DNA of 25,328 nucleotides from Candidatus Defluviilinea gracilis (GTDB lineage: Bacteria; Chloroflexota; Anaerolineae; Anaerolineales; Villigracilaceae). The stretch spans positions 1-25,328 of the forward strand of contig JADJWS010000004.1 of NCBI GenBank assembly GCA_016716235.1, in the 5' to 3' direction. Shown here piece after piece: positions 8,043 to 15,992 of this stretch. The position numbers and the translations under genes are program-made. The notes beneath the pieces were generated by a model, which saw only the letters and a program-made list of their open reading frames with translations, was not told the origin of the DNA and searched no databases. Every line of letters starts with the position of its first letter. Position 1 is the stretch's first letter.

Positions 8043-8699
8043 ATGAAGAAGGTCATTCCCGCGCTCGTTGTTCTTTTGGTTGTCGGCGCCTGCCTGCCAA
8101 CGGTTCCAACGCCGATTTCACCAACCGCCACCGCAGTGATCGGATCTTCAAACACCCCCACGCTTGCGCCTTCCAACACGGCTCCTCCGTCTGAAACGCC
8201 TGTCGTCTTCAACCCATCAGTTACGGCCGTTTCGGCTTCCTCCACACCTGAATCGACCGCCACCTCTTCGCCTTTGCCAAACCTGACGTCTACGCTGGCA
8301 ACTTCGACTGACGCGCCTGCCACGCTGGCGCAGTCTACGGCTACCGGGGCGCAGCCTACTTCAACTCCAACGTTGGGCGCGCCAAGCGGGCCGTCGCTTA
8401 CGCCCACACTTGGTATTCTGAAATACGGAACGCTTCCTCCTGAAGTTCCATTTAATAGGATAACCCTGGTCAATCGTTCTAAAAGGCAGGCATATATCTC
8501 TTTGCAGGTTACTATGCCCGATGGTCGGTATTCGATCATTGAATATCCTGTTTACGGTCAGGTGAAGATCAAAGCGCCGCTAGGGTATTATGTTTATGTG
8601 GCATGGGTTGGCGGGAACAAAATGACCGGCACATTCCGTCTGACATCGACGGACGGTTTAGCGATCTATCTGTTCAAAGATAAAGTTGTCATCAAGTAA
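8043..8699 (+). CDS. Lipoprotein with Thr/Ser/Pro-rich stalk
   Basis: A lipoprotein signal peptide MKKVIPALVVLLVVGAC gives lipidation at Cys17. A long Thr/Ser/Pro-rich stretch (about residues 18-130) follows, of the kind that spans the cell wall or is glycosylated. A compact C-terminal domain of about 85 residues (ITLVNRSKRQAYISLQVTMP ... LAIYLFKDKVVIK) looks like an all-beta fold. GAGGAG precedes the ATG. It resembles the next two lipoproteins in architecture but not closely in sequence. I recognise no named family; the function is unknown. Confidence 0.85.
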   Translation: MKKVIPALVVLLVVGACLPTVPTPISPTATAVIGSSNTPTLAPSNTAPPSETPVVFNPSVTAVSASSTPESTATSSPLPNLTSTLATSTDAPATLAQSTATGAQPTSTPTLGAPSGPSLTPTLGILKYGTLPPEVPFNRITLVNRSKRQAYISLQVTMPDGRYSIIEYPVYGQVKIKAPLGYYVYVAWVGGNKMTGTFRLTSTDGLAIYLFKDKVVIK

Positions 8700-8730
8700 T
8701 AAACCATGAAAAAGGATTTTGAATTCGCAC

Positions 8731-9342
8731 ATGAAGCAAAAATTGATTCTATTTGTATCGATTCTGGCGCTTCTGCTTTCCGCTTGCGGCGGCGGGCAGG
8801 AAGCGCCAACCCTGAACGCCGGTGACGTTGCCGGCACCGCGCAAGCGGCGGCATTCACCATGATCGCCCAAACACAAGCCGCCATCCCAACAGAAACATC
8901 CCTCCCACCCACAGCAACGTTCACGTCCACCCCCCTCCCCACAGAGACTTCATCCCCAACCCCGACGATCGATCCGTTGCTTCCAACGGCGACCTTTACG
9001 CTTGCCCCCCTGTCGTCCGCGCCTACGCAGGATAATTGCAATAAGATTCTCTCGGAATGGTCTGTGCCTACTATTAAAATTCTTGTGGAAAACGAGACAA
9101 AACCGAAAGGCACGATCACCCTCTCCTTATACGTGACCACAGCCCAGAACGAATGCGGATTCATCCCCGCATACGGAGGCACGTTCTCGGGACCAGAGGG
9201 ATATTACAGCGCCGGCGCTTACGTAGACGGTAAAAAGGATTTCAAAACCTTCGGCGGATTCCTACTCACCGGCGGCAGTTGGACGATCGTCGTCCGAAAC
9301 GATACAATCGTTGCCAAGGGTGGTTGTTACCCGAATTGCTGA
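8731..9342 (+). CDS. Lipoprotein, paralogue 1 of a tandem pair
   Basis: The signal peptide MKQKLILFVSILALLLSAC is followed by GGG. The mature N-terminus PTLNAGDVAGTAQAAAFTMI AQTQAAIPTETSLPPTATFT is shared with the gene starting at 9458. A Thr/Pro-rich stalk then leads to a C-terminal beta-rich domain (IKILVENETKPKGTITLSLY ... GGSWTIVVRNDTIV) with Cys residues in CGFIPAYGG and GGCYPNC that may form disulfides. ATG 8731 is preferred over TTG 8719 because it starts directly at the signal peptide. The function is unknown; surface exposure is inferred from the architecture. Confidence 0.85.
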   Translation: MKQKLILFVSILALLLSACGGGQEAPTLNAGDVAGTAQAAAFTMIAQTQAAIPTETSLPPTATFTSTPLPTETSSPTPTIDPLLPTATFTLAPLSSAPTQDNCNKILSEWSVPTIKILVENETKPKGTITLSLYVTTAQNECGFIPAYGGTFSGPEGYYSAGAYVDGKKDFKTFGGFLLTGGSWTIVVRNDTIVAKGGCYPNC

Positions 9343-9369
9343 TCAAGACAACCAATATAAGCAGGATTT

Positions 9370-9437
9370 ACACAGTTGGCGGACAGTTGTACTGCCGCCG
9401 CCGCGGCACACCTACGGCGCAACAGGTTCAACTGTGT
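9370..9437. repeat. Palindromic element between the two lipoprotein paralogues
   Basis: Outer 9-bp arms ACACAGTTG (9370-9378) and CAACTGTGT (9429-9437) enclose an inner hairpin (ggcggacagt / actgccgcc, one bulge) and a GC-rich segment with GCCG...CGGC pairing. There is no T-run. It could be a structured RNA, a miniature mobile element or a recombination remnant. Confidence 0.5.
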
Positions 9438-9457
9438 AAGTCCCAAGTAAGAAAGGT

Positions 9458-10066
9458 ATGATGAAAAAGTTAACTGTTCTTCTCTCTGTTCTGGCTATTT
9501 CCGCCTTGATGGCCGGGTGCGGCGGCGGCGAGCCAGCCGTCCCGACCCTGAGCGTCGGGGACGTGCAATCCACCGCGGTGTCGGCGGCGTTTACGATCGT
9601 GGCTGAGACGCAAGCGGCAATCCCTACCAACACGCCCCTGCCCCCCACTGAGACCCCCACATCAACGCCCGCGGCCACGAATACCTCCGTCCCTTTGCCC
9701 ACGCTGGAATCGACGCTGACCAATACGCCCGCCAGCACGAGCGGCGATCCCTGCGCGACCCGCGTTCTTGGCAAACCGCTTGGCAAGGAAACTACGATCA
9801 AGATCGAAAACTTGACAAAATCGCGGGTGGCTGTTTCTTTGTATTTGAACGAGACCGCGAGCCATAACGAATGCGGCTATCGGTATTACGAGTTATCAAA
9901 AAACGGGTCTACGGTAATCACCGACCTGGTTACTGGATGCTACAATCTCTGGGCATGGAATCTCGACGGGAAAGCTTTCAATTCCTCCGGCTCCGGGTGT
10001 ATCAATAATCCAGATAAATGGACTTTTCAAATATCCGAAGAGACGATCAAGTTTATCGGCCCATAA
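9458..10066 (+). CDS. Lipoprotein, paralogue 2 of a tandem pair
   Basis: The signal peptide ends in SALMAGC, followed by GGG. The mature N-terminus (PTLSVGDVQSTAVSAAFTIV AETQAAIPTNTPLPPTETPT) aligns closely with the preceding lipoprotein, then a Thr/Pro-rich stalk. The C-terminal domain (TTIKIENLTKSRVAVSLYLN ... CYNLWAWNLDGK ... WTFQISEETIKFIG) keeps the same strand order but is diverged; NECG is conserved in both. ATG 9461 is an equally good start, placing AAAGG 4 nt upstream. Tandem duplication with C-terminal divergence is the simplest history. The function is unknown. Confidence 0.85.
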   Translation: MMKKLTVLLSVLAISALMAGCGGGEPAVPTLSVGDVQSTAVSAAFTIVAETQAAIPTNTPLPPTETPTSTPAATNTSVPLPTLESTLTNTPASTSGDPCATRVLGKPLGKETTIKIENLTKSRVAVSLYLNETASHNECGYRYYELSKNGSTVITDLVTGCYNLWAWNLDGKAFNSSGSGCINNPDKWTFQISEETIKFIGP

Positions 10067-10083
10067 TCATGTGAACCAAAATG

Positions 10084-10114
10084 AAACGCCCTGAAATTTT
10101 CAGGGCGTTTTTTT
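10084..10114 (+). terminator. Rho-independent terminator after the lipoprotein cluster
   Basis: An 11-bp perfect stem aaacgccctga (10084-10094) / tcagggcgttt (10100-10110) is followed by a T7 run. Confidence 0.93.
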
Positions 10115-10165
10115 ATTCCTTCGTCATGCGCTACCTGCCTGGCAGTTTTACAACGGGACGCAAAG

Positions 10166-10220
10166 GAACGCTGAAAAAAGAAAAATCTGCGTTGTCAGCG
10201 TGAATCAGCGTACCGATTTT
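10166..10220. repeat. Degenerate dispersed repeat, copy A
   Basis: The text acgctgaaaaaagaaaaatc, then tgcgttgtcagcgtgaatcagcgtaccgat, matches the segment at 16503-16580 (acgctgaaaaa ... gaaaatctgcg ... tggatcagc ... cccgat). It lies between a terminator and a convergent gene end and codes for nothing visible. The rest of 10115-10336 shows no other feature. Confidence 0.5.
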
Positions 10221-10336
10221 GACAGTGCAAGGTAATCAATCGATTGATTTAAAAAAGCGCAATAGGACGCTCTTGCGCGCAAACAGCCTGAACAGTGAAA
10301 TCATTCTCGCGGTACGGGCTAATTGCGTAAGGCAGG

Positions 10337-10810
10337 CTATTTACTCACCGTCGCAACCCGCGCATTCGTCAATTTGATCAAATCAACGACAGGCAATTTG
10401 ATATTGAGTCCTCTTTGTCCGCCCGACACATGGATTTGCTCAAAATTCTTCGCCGACGAATCGAGAACAACCTGAAAGCCTTTGTTGAGCAGGGCGAGCG
10501 GCGAGATGCCTCCCGCCTGCAAACCTGTAACCTGCTCCGCTTCTTTTTCAGTTGGCAGGCGAACTTTTTTCTCACCAAGCGCAACAGCAAGCAATTTCAA
10601 ATCCACAACCGTATCTCCAGAAACCAAGACCAACAAGGGTTTTTTGGGCTTATCTCGCAACACAACGATCGTCTTGAAAATGGACGCGGGATCCGCGTTG
10701 AGCAGACGCGCAGTCTCTTGCGCGCCGTGTTTCTCCGGCGAAAGTTCATAGGCGGTATATGGAATCGCGCGCGAATCAAGCAAGCGGGTAACATTATTGA
10801 CGATCGGCAT
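10337..10810 (-). CDS. YbaK/ProX-type aminoacyl-tRNA deacylase
   Basis: A 157-residue protein of the YbaK/EbsC family, which hydrolyses mischarged tRNA, typically Cys-tRNA(Pro). Visible features are an N-terminal TRLLDSRAIPYTAYEL, FKTIVVLRDKPKKPLLVLVSG with the conserved Lys, KLLAVALGEKKVRL and GLQAGGISPLALL, the GxxxGGxSPxG-like loop of the family. The start ATG 10810 (MPIVNNVTRLL) is preferred to upstream in-frame codons because it matches the family N-terminus and has GGGAG upstream. It is transcribed alone on the minus strand, divergent from rel. Confidence 0.88.
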   Translation of the reverse strand: MPIVNNVTRLLDSRAIPYTAYELSPEKHGAQETARLLNADPASIFKTIVVLRDKPKKPLLVLVSGDTVVDLKLLAVALGEKKVRLPTEKEAEQVTGLQAGGISPLALLNKGFQVVLDSSAKNFEQIHVSGGQRGLNIKLPVVDLIKLTNARVATVSK

Positions 10811-10952
10811 TTCAAACTCTCCCAGCGAAATCAGCGTTTTCACCTGCCCTGGCGGGCGGCGCAAGGGTCTCGTCCAAAAAACATTGTGTCAGGCAATCAG
10901 GCAACTCTCATAGAACCTGAATTGTAACGGGGAAAAGAATTTTTTTCAGTAG

Positions 10953-10958
10953 TACAAT
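10953..10958 (+). promoter_or_regulatory. Putative -10 of rel, implying a leaderless mRNA
   Basis: TACAAT ends 7 nt before ATG 10966, and no Shine-Dalgarno is present, so transcription would begin at about the A of the start codon. No -35 at standard spacing is seen. Confidence 0.45.
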
Positions 10959-10965
10959 ACCACGC

Positions 10966-13191
10966 ATGAAATCGGCGCAACACGCGGTCCCGCTCGAGAA
11001 ACTCATGGAGCAACTCCCTGAATCCTACGCTCCCTCCGAAAAGGAATTGATCCAACGCGCCTACCGCATAGCAGAAGAGGCGCACCGCGACCAAAAACGG
11101 CACTCCGGTGAACCGTATCTCAACCATTGCCTGGCAGTGGCAAGCATTCTCGCAGATCTCAAAGTGCCCTCGGAGGTGATTGCGGCGGCATTGCTTCACG
11201 ACACAGTGGAAGATACCCCCCTCACCCTCGGCGACATTCGCAGAGATTTTGGGGATACCATCGCCGCCCTCGTCGATGGGGTGACCAAGCTGACCAAACT
11301 TCCGCGAGTCTCGCGCGGCGACCAACATGCGGAAAAACCCGAATCAGCCGACGACGAGTCGGATGCGGACGCCATTCCCTCCAACGGGCGCGCGCGCAAA
11401 CAAGACCTGGCATCTGAAACCTTACGGAAAACATTCCTTGCCATGGGCGACGATGTCCGTGTGGTGCTGATCAAACTGGCAGACCGCCTCCACAACATGC
11501 GGACGCTCGGCTTCATGCCTGAAGCCAAACAAAAGCGAATCGCCAAAGAAACCCTCGAGATCTTCGCCCCGCTCACCAGCCGCCTCGGCATCTGGCAGAT
11601 CAAATGGGAGTTGGAAGACCTTGGCTTCCGCTACCTCAACCCGGACAAATACAAGGAGATCGCCGAGGAACTGCAAGAAAAACGACCCGAGCGGGAAAAA
11701 CAAATCGTAGACATCAAAGAAGCCCTCACCCGTTTACTTGAAGCAAACAATATCAAAGCCGAGGTCAGCGGACGCCCCAAACACATTTATTCCATCTTCA
11801 AAAAAATGGCGAAAAAGGGAAAATCGTTCGATCTGGTTCGGGATGTGCGCGCCATGCGGCTCCTCGTTCAGGATATCCCCTCGTGCTATGCCGCGCTCGG
11901 GGTGATCCACACCACATGGAGACCCATCCCCGGCGAATTCGACGATTACATTGCCGCGCCGAAAGAAAACTTCTACCAATCGCTTCACACCGCCGTCATC
12001 TACGAAGATGGCCGCCCATTGGAAATTCAGATCCGCACGCAGGAGATGCACGAAAACGCGGAGTATGGCATCGCCGCCCATTGGAAATACAAAGAAGGCG
12101 CCAAGCGCGATAAAAGCTACGAACAGCGCATCAACTGGCTCCGCAATATGATGGAATGGAAGACCGACGTGCACGACGCGACAGAATTCGTCGAAAGCAT
12201 GAAATCGGATGTATTTCAGGATCGCGTATACGTGTTCACCCCGCGCGGAGATATTTACGATCTTGCCGCCGGTTCCACCCCTATTGATTTTGCCTACCAC
12301 GTCCACACCGATATCGGTCACCGCTGTCGCGGCGCGCGGGTCAACGGGAAACTCGTCCCCCTGCAACAAGAGCTGAAAACGGGCGACCAGGTCGAAATTT
12401 TGACAGCGAAGCGGGGAGGTCCAAGCCGCGATTGGTTGAATCCGAATCTGGGGTTGGTCAAAACACAGCGCGCGCGGTCCAAAGTCAAAGCCTGGTTCAA
12501 AAAGCAGGAGGATGAACAAAACCTCGCCCAGGGGCGCGCCGGACTGGAACGCGAATTAAGCCGCCTCGGAATTTCCGAATTGAATTTCGAAAAGATGGCG
12601 CGCGAACTTGCCTACAAAACTCCCGATGAAATGTTCATCGCCCTTGGCAATGGAGATCTTTCCCTCAGCAAGATCATCAAACAATTGGAAGGGACGGAAG
12701 AAACTGCGGATATTCTGCAAGCCACCGCCGCGTCAGAAACCAAAACATCCCCAGACGCGATCCAGGTTGTCGGGCTGAAGGGTCTGCTCTGGCAAATGGC
12801 AAAATGTTGCTCGCCCATGCCCGGAGACCAGATCATCGGATACATCACACGCGGACGCGGCGCGACAATTCACCGGCAGGATTGCCCGAATATTTTGCAC
12901 AGAGAAGATACCGAGCGGCTGATCCAAGTGGATTGGGGAACCGTTCAACAGACCTTCGCAGTGCCGGTTACCGTGAAAGCCTATGATCGCGACGGTTTGC
13001 TCGGCGATATTTCAACCCTGCTTCAAAGCGAGAGCGTGAACATCAAGGACGTGTCGGTCAGTTACAACCGAAGCGTAGCCGACCTGCGCCTGGTGGTCGA
13101 TGTGCGCGACCTGGAGCAGTTAAGCCGCGTGCTCACGCGCATTGAAAGCGTGCCGAATGTGTTGGAGGCGCAGAGAACAAAGCCGGGGTAA
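10966..13191 (+). CDS. rel: Bifunctional (p)ppGpp synthetase/hydrolase, Rel/SpoT type
   Basis: This enzyme makes and degrades the stringent-response alarmone. The 741-residue protein has the HD hydrolase domain (H54, LLHDTVEDT with HD 78-79, LIKLADRLHNMRTL), the synthetase domain (GRPKHIYSIFKKM, DVRAMRLLV, APKENFYQSLHT), a TGS domain (VYVFTPRGDIYDLAAGSTPI DFAYHVHTDIGHRC), a zinc-finger/CC segment (KCCSPMPGDQIIGYITRGRG ... RQDCPN) and a C-terminal ACT domain (VTVKAYDRDGLLGDISTLLQ). Odd points are an acidic, hydrophilic insert of about 35 residues (near 120-155) inside the HD domain, and Phe instead of the usual Gly before YQSLH. The frame is intact. Confidence 0.96.
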   Translation: MKSAQHAVPLEKLMEQLPESYAPSEKELIQRAYRIAEEAHRDQKRHSGEPYLNHCLAVASILADLKVPSEVIAAALLHDTVEDTPLTLGDIRRDFGDTIAALVDGVTKLTKLPRVSRGDQHAEKPESADDESDADAIPSNGRARKQDLASETLRKTFLAMGDDVRVVLIKLADRLHNMRTLGFMPEAKQKRIAKETLEIFAPLTSRLGIWQIKWELEDLGFRYLNPDKYKEIAEELQEKRPEREKQIVDIKEALTRLLEANNIKAEVSGRPKHIYSIFKKMAKKGKSFDLVRDVRAMRLLVQDIPSCYAALGVIHTTWRPIPGEFDDYIAAPKENFYQSLHTAVIYEDGRPLEIQIRTQEMHENAEYGIAAHWKYKEGAKRDKSYEQRINWLRNMMEWKTDVHDATEFVESMKSDVFQDRVYVFTPRGDIYDLAAGSTPIDFAYHVHTDIGHRCRGARVNGKLVPLQQELKTGDQVEILTAKRGGPSRDWLNPNLGLVKTQRARSKVKAWFKKQEDEQNLAQGRAGLERELSRLGISELNFEKMARELAYKTPDEMFIALGNGDLSLSKIIKQLEGTEETADILQATAASETKTSPDAIQVVGLKGLLWQMAKCCSPMPGDQIIGYITRGRGATIHRQDCPNILHREDTERLIQVDWGTVQQTFAVPVTVKAYDRDGLLGDISTLLQSESVNIKDVSVSYNRSVADLRLVVDVRDLEQLSRVLTRIESVPNVLEAQRTKPG

Positions 13192-13221
13192 ATTACACGG
13201 TACAAGCGACGAGTTACGCAG

Positions 13222-13227
13222 TATAAT
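13222..13227 (+). promoter_or_regulatory. Putative -10 of moeA
   Basis: A perfect TATAAT ends 13 nt before ATG 13241, giving a leader of about 7 nt with no Shine-Dalgarno. The -35 region is not recognisable. Confidence 0.5.
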
Positions 13228-13240
13228 GTCGCCGCCTCCC

Positions 13241-14473
13241 ATGAATCTGCTCAGCGTCCGTGAAGCGCGCGAGCGCATACTTTCCCATTTTCAACCTGGC
13301 ACAACCGAAGCCCTGCCGGCGGTAGAGTCTTTGAATCGCATCCTCGCGCAAGACGTAATCGCGTTGGACGACCTGCCGTCGTTCGACAACTCCTCGATGG
13401 ACGGTTTTGCCATCCGCGCGATCGATGTGGCGGATGCAAAACCCGTTTCACCTCGGACCTTGCGCGTGGTCGCAGACATCCCCGCCGGCTCGCCGCCGAC
13501 AGTTTTCCTCGCCCCCGGCGAAGCGGCTCGTATCATGACCGGCGCCGTAGTGCCTCAGGGCGCCGACGCGGTAATCCCCGTGGAAGATACCGATTTTCAA
13601 GATCGCGCCGCCGGCGCGCCCCCTCCGCCGGAGGTGACGGTGTTCGCAAGCGTGAACCAATATGAAAATATACGCCGGCGCGGCGCGGATATTCGCGCGG
13701 GAGAAATCGCCCTGCAGCAAGGACGAACATTAAGACCTCAAGATGTCGCGCTCCTGGCATCTTTGGGATACTCCACTGTGGAAGTATTCCGCAAGCCCCG
13801 CGTGGCGCTCTTCTCCTCCGGCGATGAGTTGCTCGACGCAAGCCAGCCCCTCGAACCGGGCAAGATCCGCGACTCAAACTCGCACATGCTGGCTGGGCTG
13901 ATCGAGTCGGCCGGCGCGGAGGTGGAAAGACTTGGCACAGCAAAAGACACCTACGACTCTGTCAGAGCGGCGCTCGACAAAACATCCGCGCTGAACGTGG
14001 ATTTGATCCTCTCTTCGGCGGGCGTGAGCGTGGGCGCGTTCGATTATGTAAAAAGCGTGATCGAGTCGAACGGCAAAATGGATTTCTGGCGCGTGAACAT
14101 GCGCCCCGGCAAGCCGCTTGCTTTCGGCGAATACAACGGCATTCCATTCATCGGCTTGCCGGGTAACCCCGTGTCGGCGTTTGTGGGGTTCGAGGTATTT
14201 GTCCGCGCGGCGCTGGGGCGGCTGGCAGGGCAGACGGAGAGCAACAGGCTCACCATCCGCGCGCGATGCGAAGAGGAGATCAATTCCGATGGACGGGAGA
14301 GTTATCTGCGCGCCAGCCTGCGCGATGAAAACGGATCGCTCATCGCGCGCTTGACCGGGCATCAGGGTTCGGGCAATCTCCTTTCGTTGGCGCAGGCTGA
14401 TGCTTTACTAATTATTCCCGCTGGTGTAAAATGCGTGCCTGCTGGTCAGGAAGTTGAGGCTTGGTTGTTATGA
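13241..14473 (+). CDS. moeA: Molybdopterin molybdenumtransferase MoeA
   Basis: MoeA inserts molybdate into adenylated molybdopterin, the last step of molybdenum cofactor synthesis. The 410-residue protein has the family landmarks: LPSFDNSSMDGFAIRA, GEAARIMTGAVVPQGADAVI PVE, the ring of domain III (VALFSSGDELL, GKIRDSNSHML, LSSAGVSVGAFDYVK, MRPGKPLAFG) and FIGLPGNPVSAFVGFEVFVR. ATG 13241 is chosen because it fits the family N-terminus (LLSVREARERIL) and follows the TATAAT box. An in-frame ATG at 13226 is possible but overlaps the box. The stop overlaps the Shine-Dalgarno of the VKOR gene, so the two are probably translationally linked. Confidence 0.96.
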   Translation: MNLLSVREARERILSHFQPGTTEALPAVESLNRILAQDVIALDDLPSFDNSSMDGFAIRAIDVADAKPVSPRTLRVVADIPAGSPPTVFLAPGEAARIMTGAVVPQGADAVIPVEDTDFQDRAAGAPPPPEVTVFASVNQYENIRRRGADIRAGEIALQQGRTLRPQDVALLASLGYSTVEVFRKPRVALFSSGDELLDASQPLEPGKIRDSNSHMLAGLIESAGAEVERLGTAKDTYDSVRAALDKTSALNVDLILSSAGVSVGAFDYVKSVIESNGKMDFWRVNMRPGKPLAFGEYNGIPFIGLPGNPVSAFVGFEVFVRAALGRLAGQTESNRLTIRARCEEEINSDGRESYLRASLRDENGSLIARLTGHQGSGNLLSLAQADALLIIPAGVKCVPAGQEVEAWLL

Positions 14474-14479
14474 GGATTC

Positions 14480-14911
14480 ATGAATAAGCGACTTGCGCAA
14501 ATTTCACTGGCGATCACCATCATCGGGTTGCTCGTCGCGTCGTACATGACAGTGTATAAATTTACAAGCAAGGAACTTCAAGCCGCCATGTGCGTTGGCT
14601 CGGAAGGATGCTCGGTGGTGAACGCCAGTCCTTACTCTGAAGTGCGCGGCGTTCCTGTGGCAATCATCGGGGTGGTTGGGTACCTCGCTTTGCTGGCTAC
14701 GCAACTCCTTGAGCGCCGACCCGGGATGGTGCAAGACAATGGCGCGATGATTTTCTTCGGGATTTCAGTGACCGGGTTTTTATTTACCGTGTATCTCGTC
14801 TTTGTCGAGGTCGCGCTGATCAAAGCCTACTGTCCGTTCTGCATCACATCACAAGTGGCAATGACTCTGCTGTTTGTCATCTCAGTCATTCGCCTTATCA
14901 AACAACCCTAA
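14480..14911 (+). CDS. Vitamin K epoxide reductase (VKOR) family protein
   Basis: A 143-residue, four-helix membrane protein. It carries the VKOR cysteine pairs: Cys38 and Cys44 in the loop CVGSEGCSVVNASPYSEVRG, and the redox motif CPFC (118-121) at the end of a helix. Bacterial VKOR homologues reoxidise a DsbA-like partner using quinone, driving disulfide formation outside the membrane. The conserved Ser in CSVVNASPYS fits the family. No thioredoxin domain is fused here. TGAGGA precedes the ATG and lies in the moeA stop region. Confidence 0.93.
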   Translation: MNKRLAQISLAITIIGLLVASYMTVYKFTSKELQAAMCVGSEGCSVVNASPYSEVRGVPVAIIGVVGYLALLATQLLERRPGMVQDNGAMIFFGISVTGFLFTVYLVFVEVALIKAYCPFCITSQVAMTLLFVISVIRLIKQP

Positions 14912-14925
14912 TTCAGGAGGATTGA

Positions 14926-15150
14926 ATGCCCCGCATCAAATGTCATTACACCGATTGTGTCTTTCTTGATGAAGGTTATTGCTCAGCCGCCGCGGTAGAG
15001 TTCGACCCCGATACCGGTTGCGCCACCTACACCCCCAGCGATGAAGCCGCCGCCAAAGAGGATTGGGACGAGGAAGAAGCGGAGGAATGGGAGGAAGAGG
15101 AAGATGATGACGATGACGAATCTTGGGACGAAGAGGAAGATGAGTTCTAA
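14926..15150 (+). CDS. Small DUF1540-like Cys protein with a strongly acidic tail
   Basis: A 74-residue protein behind a near-perfect AGGAGG. Residues 1-37 (IKCHYTDCVFLDEGYCSAAA VEFDPDTGCATY) have four Cys in the C-x4-C-x7-C-x12-C layout of DUF1540-type metal-binding domains. Residues 38-74 are almost all Asp and Glu with a few Trp. The Cys domain probably binds a metal ion; the acidic tail could bind cations or basic proteins. Its function is unknown. It is the last gene of the moeA run. Confidence 0.85.
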   Translation: MPRIKCHYTDCVFLDEGYCSAAAVEFDPDTGCATYTPSDEAAAKEDWDEEEAEEWEEEEDDDDDESWDEEEDEF

Positions 15151-15187
15151 CGCATCGTTCCCCAAGTGAAATCTGGTCGCCCAAACT

Positions 15188-15213
15188 AAGGCAGACGACG
15201 CGTCGTCTGCCTT
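15188..15213. terminator. Perfectly palindromic bidirectional terminator
   Basis: A 26-bp perfect palindrome AAGGCAGACGACG/CGTCGTCTGCCTT lies between convergent genes. The minus-strand gene's stop (15215-15213) touches it. T-rich DNA follows on the plus side. Confidence 0.85.
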
Positions 15214-15989
15214 TATGTTTTTAACTCGTACAACAACACGCCCGCCGCCACCGCCAAATTTAACGAACTAACTTTTCCCCGCATCGGCAAGGATACTGTC
15301 ACATCGCAAGCCTGGACCTGCTCCGCGGACAGACCCTTTTGCTCGCTCCCCAACACAAGCGCCCACGGGGTTTGCGGAACAAGAGACTTATAATCCACAT
15401 CCGCATGGGCAGACGCGCCGATCAATTGGCGCCCTGCCGTTTGCGCCCAGGCGCGAAATTCTTCGAATGAAGTTTGAGCAATGCGCTTCCAAAAGATCGC
15501 GCCCATGCTGGAGCGGATTAAGGTTGGGTGATATAACTCGACGCCGCCATCCAAAAGAAATAAGGCATCGACGCCTAGCGCGTCCATCGTGCGGAGGATC
15601 GTCCCGACATTGCCCGGGTCTTGCGGCGAAACCAGCGCGACAACAGGACTGGATGGCGCGAGGCTTGACGCAAGAGTTTGTCTCTGGCGAACCACCGCGA
15701 CAATGCCTTGCGGATTATCTTTCTCTGCCAGAGAGTTGGCTACCTCTCTTGAAACAGGATGCGCCTTTTCCGAAACACGGGTAATGAGTTCTTTGGCGTA
15801 CTTGCTCGCAAGCAGATCAGGCGCGTAAAAAATCGACTCCACATCCCACCCCGCATCCAACGCCTGCCCAATATGGTGGATCCCTTCCACGAGAAACAAA
15901 CCCGTTTCAAGACGACGCTTTTTCTGACGCAATGAACGGGCTCGCTTCACAAGCTCGTTATTCGCGCTGACGATCAAAGGCTTGCTCAT
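15213..15989 (-). CDS. TrmH-family (SpoU) RNA 2'-O-methyltransferase
   Basis: A 258-residue SPOUT methyltransferase. The N-terminal substrate-binding domain (VKRARSLRQKKRRLETGLFL VEG) is followed by the knotted catalytic domain with motif 1 DPGNVGTILRTMDALG, motif 2 WALVLGSEQKGLS and motif 3 VSLPMRGKVSSLNLAVAAGV. Such enzymes methylate a ribose in 23S rRNA or tRNA using S-adenosylmethionine; the target nucleotide cannot be told from sequence. ATG 15989 lies 3 nt after the cupredoxin stop, suggesting cotranscription. Confidence 0.93.
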   Translation of the reverse strand: MSKPLIVSANNELVKRARSLRQKKRRLETGLFLVEGIHHIGQALDAGWDVESIFYAPDLLASKYAKELITRVSEKAHPVSREVANSLAEKDNPQGIVAVVRQRQTLASSLAPSSPVVALVSPQDPGNVGTILRTMDALGVDALFLLDGGVELYHPTLIRSSMGAIFWKRIAQTSFEEFRAWAQTAGRQLIGASAHADVDYKSLVPQTPWALVLGSEQKGLSAEQVQACDVTVSLPMRGKVSSLNLAVAAGVLLYELKT

Positions 15990-15992
15990 GCT

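Noticed and set aside
8003..8539. Minus-strand Val/Gly-rich frames opposite the lipoproteins (also 8658-9182 and 9412-9801)
   Set aside because: They are the antisense of Thr/Pro codons in the lipoprotein stalks, which produces Val/Gly/Ser-rich false frames.
11734..12519. 261-codon open frame on the minus strand within rel
   Set aside because: It is antisense to the TGS/synthetase part of an intact, well-conserved rel gene; it arises from GC-rich codon structure.
13874..14362. 162-codon minus-strand frame opposite moeA
   Set aside because: Shadow of the conserved moeA coding sequence with no ribosome site and no family resemblance.
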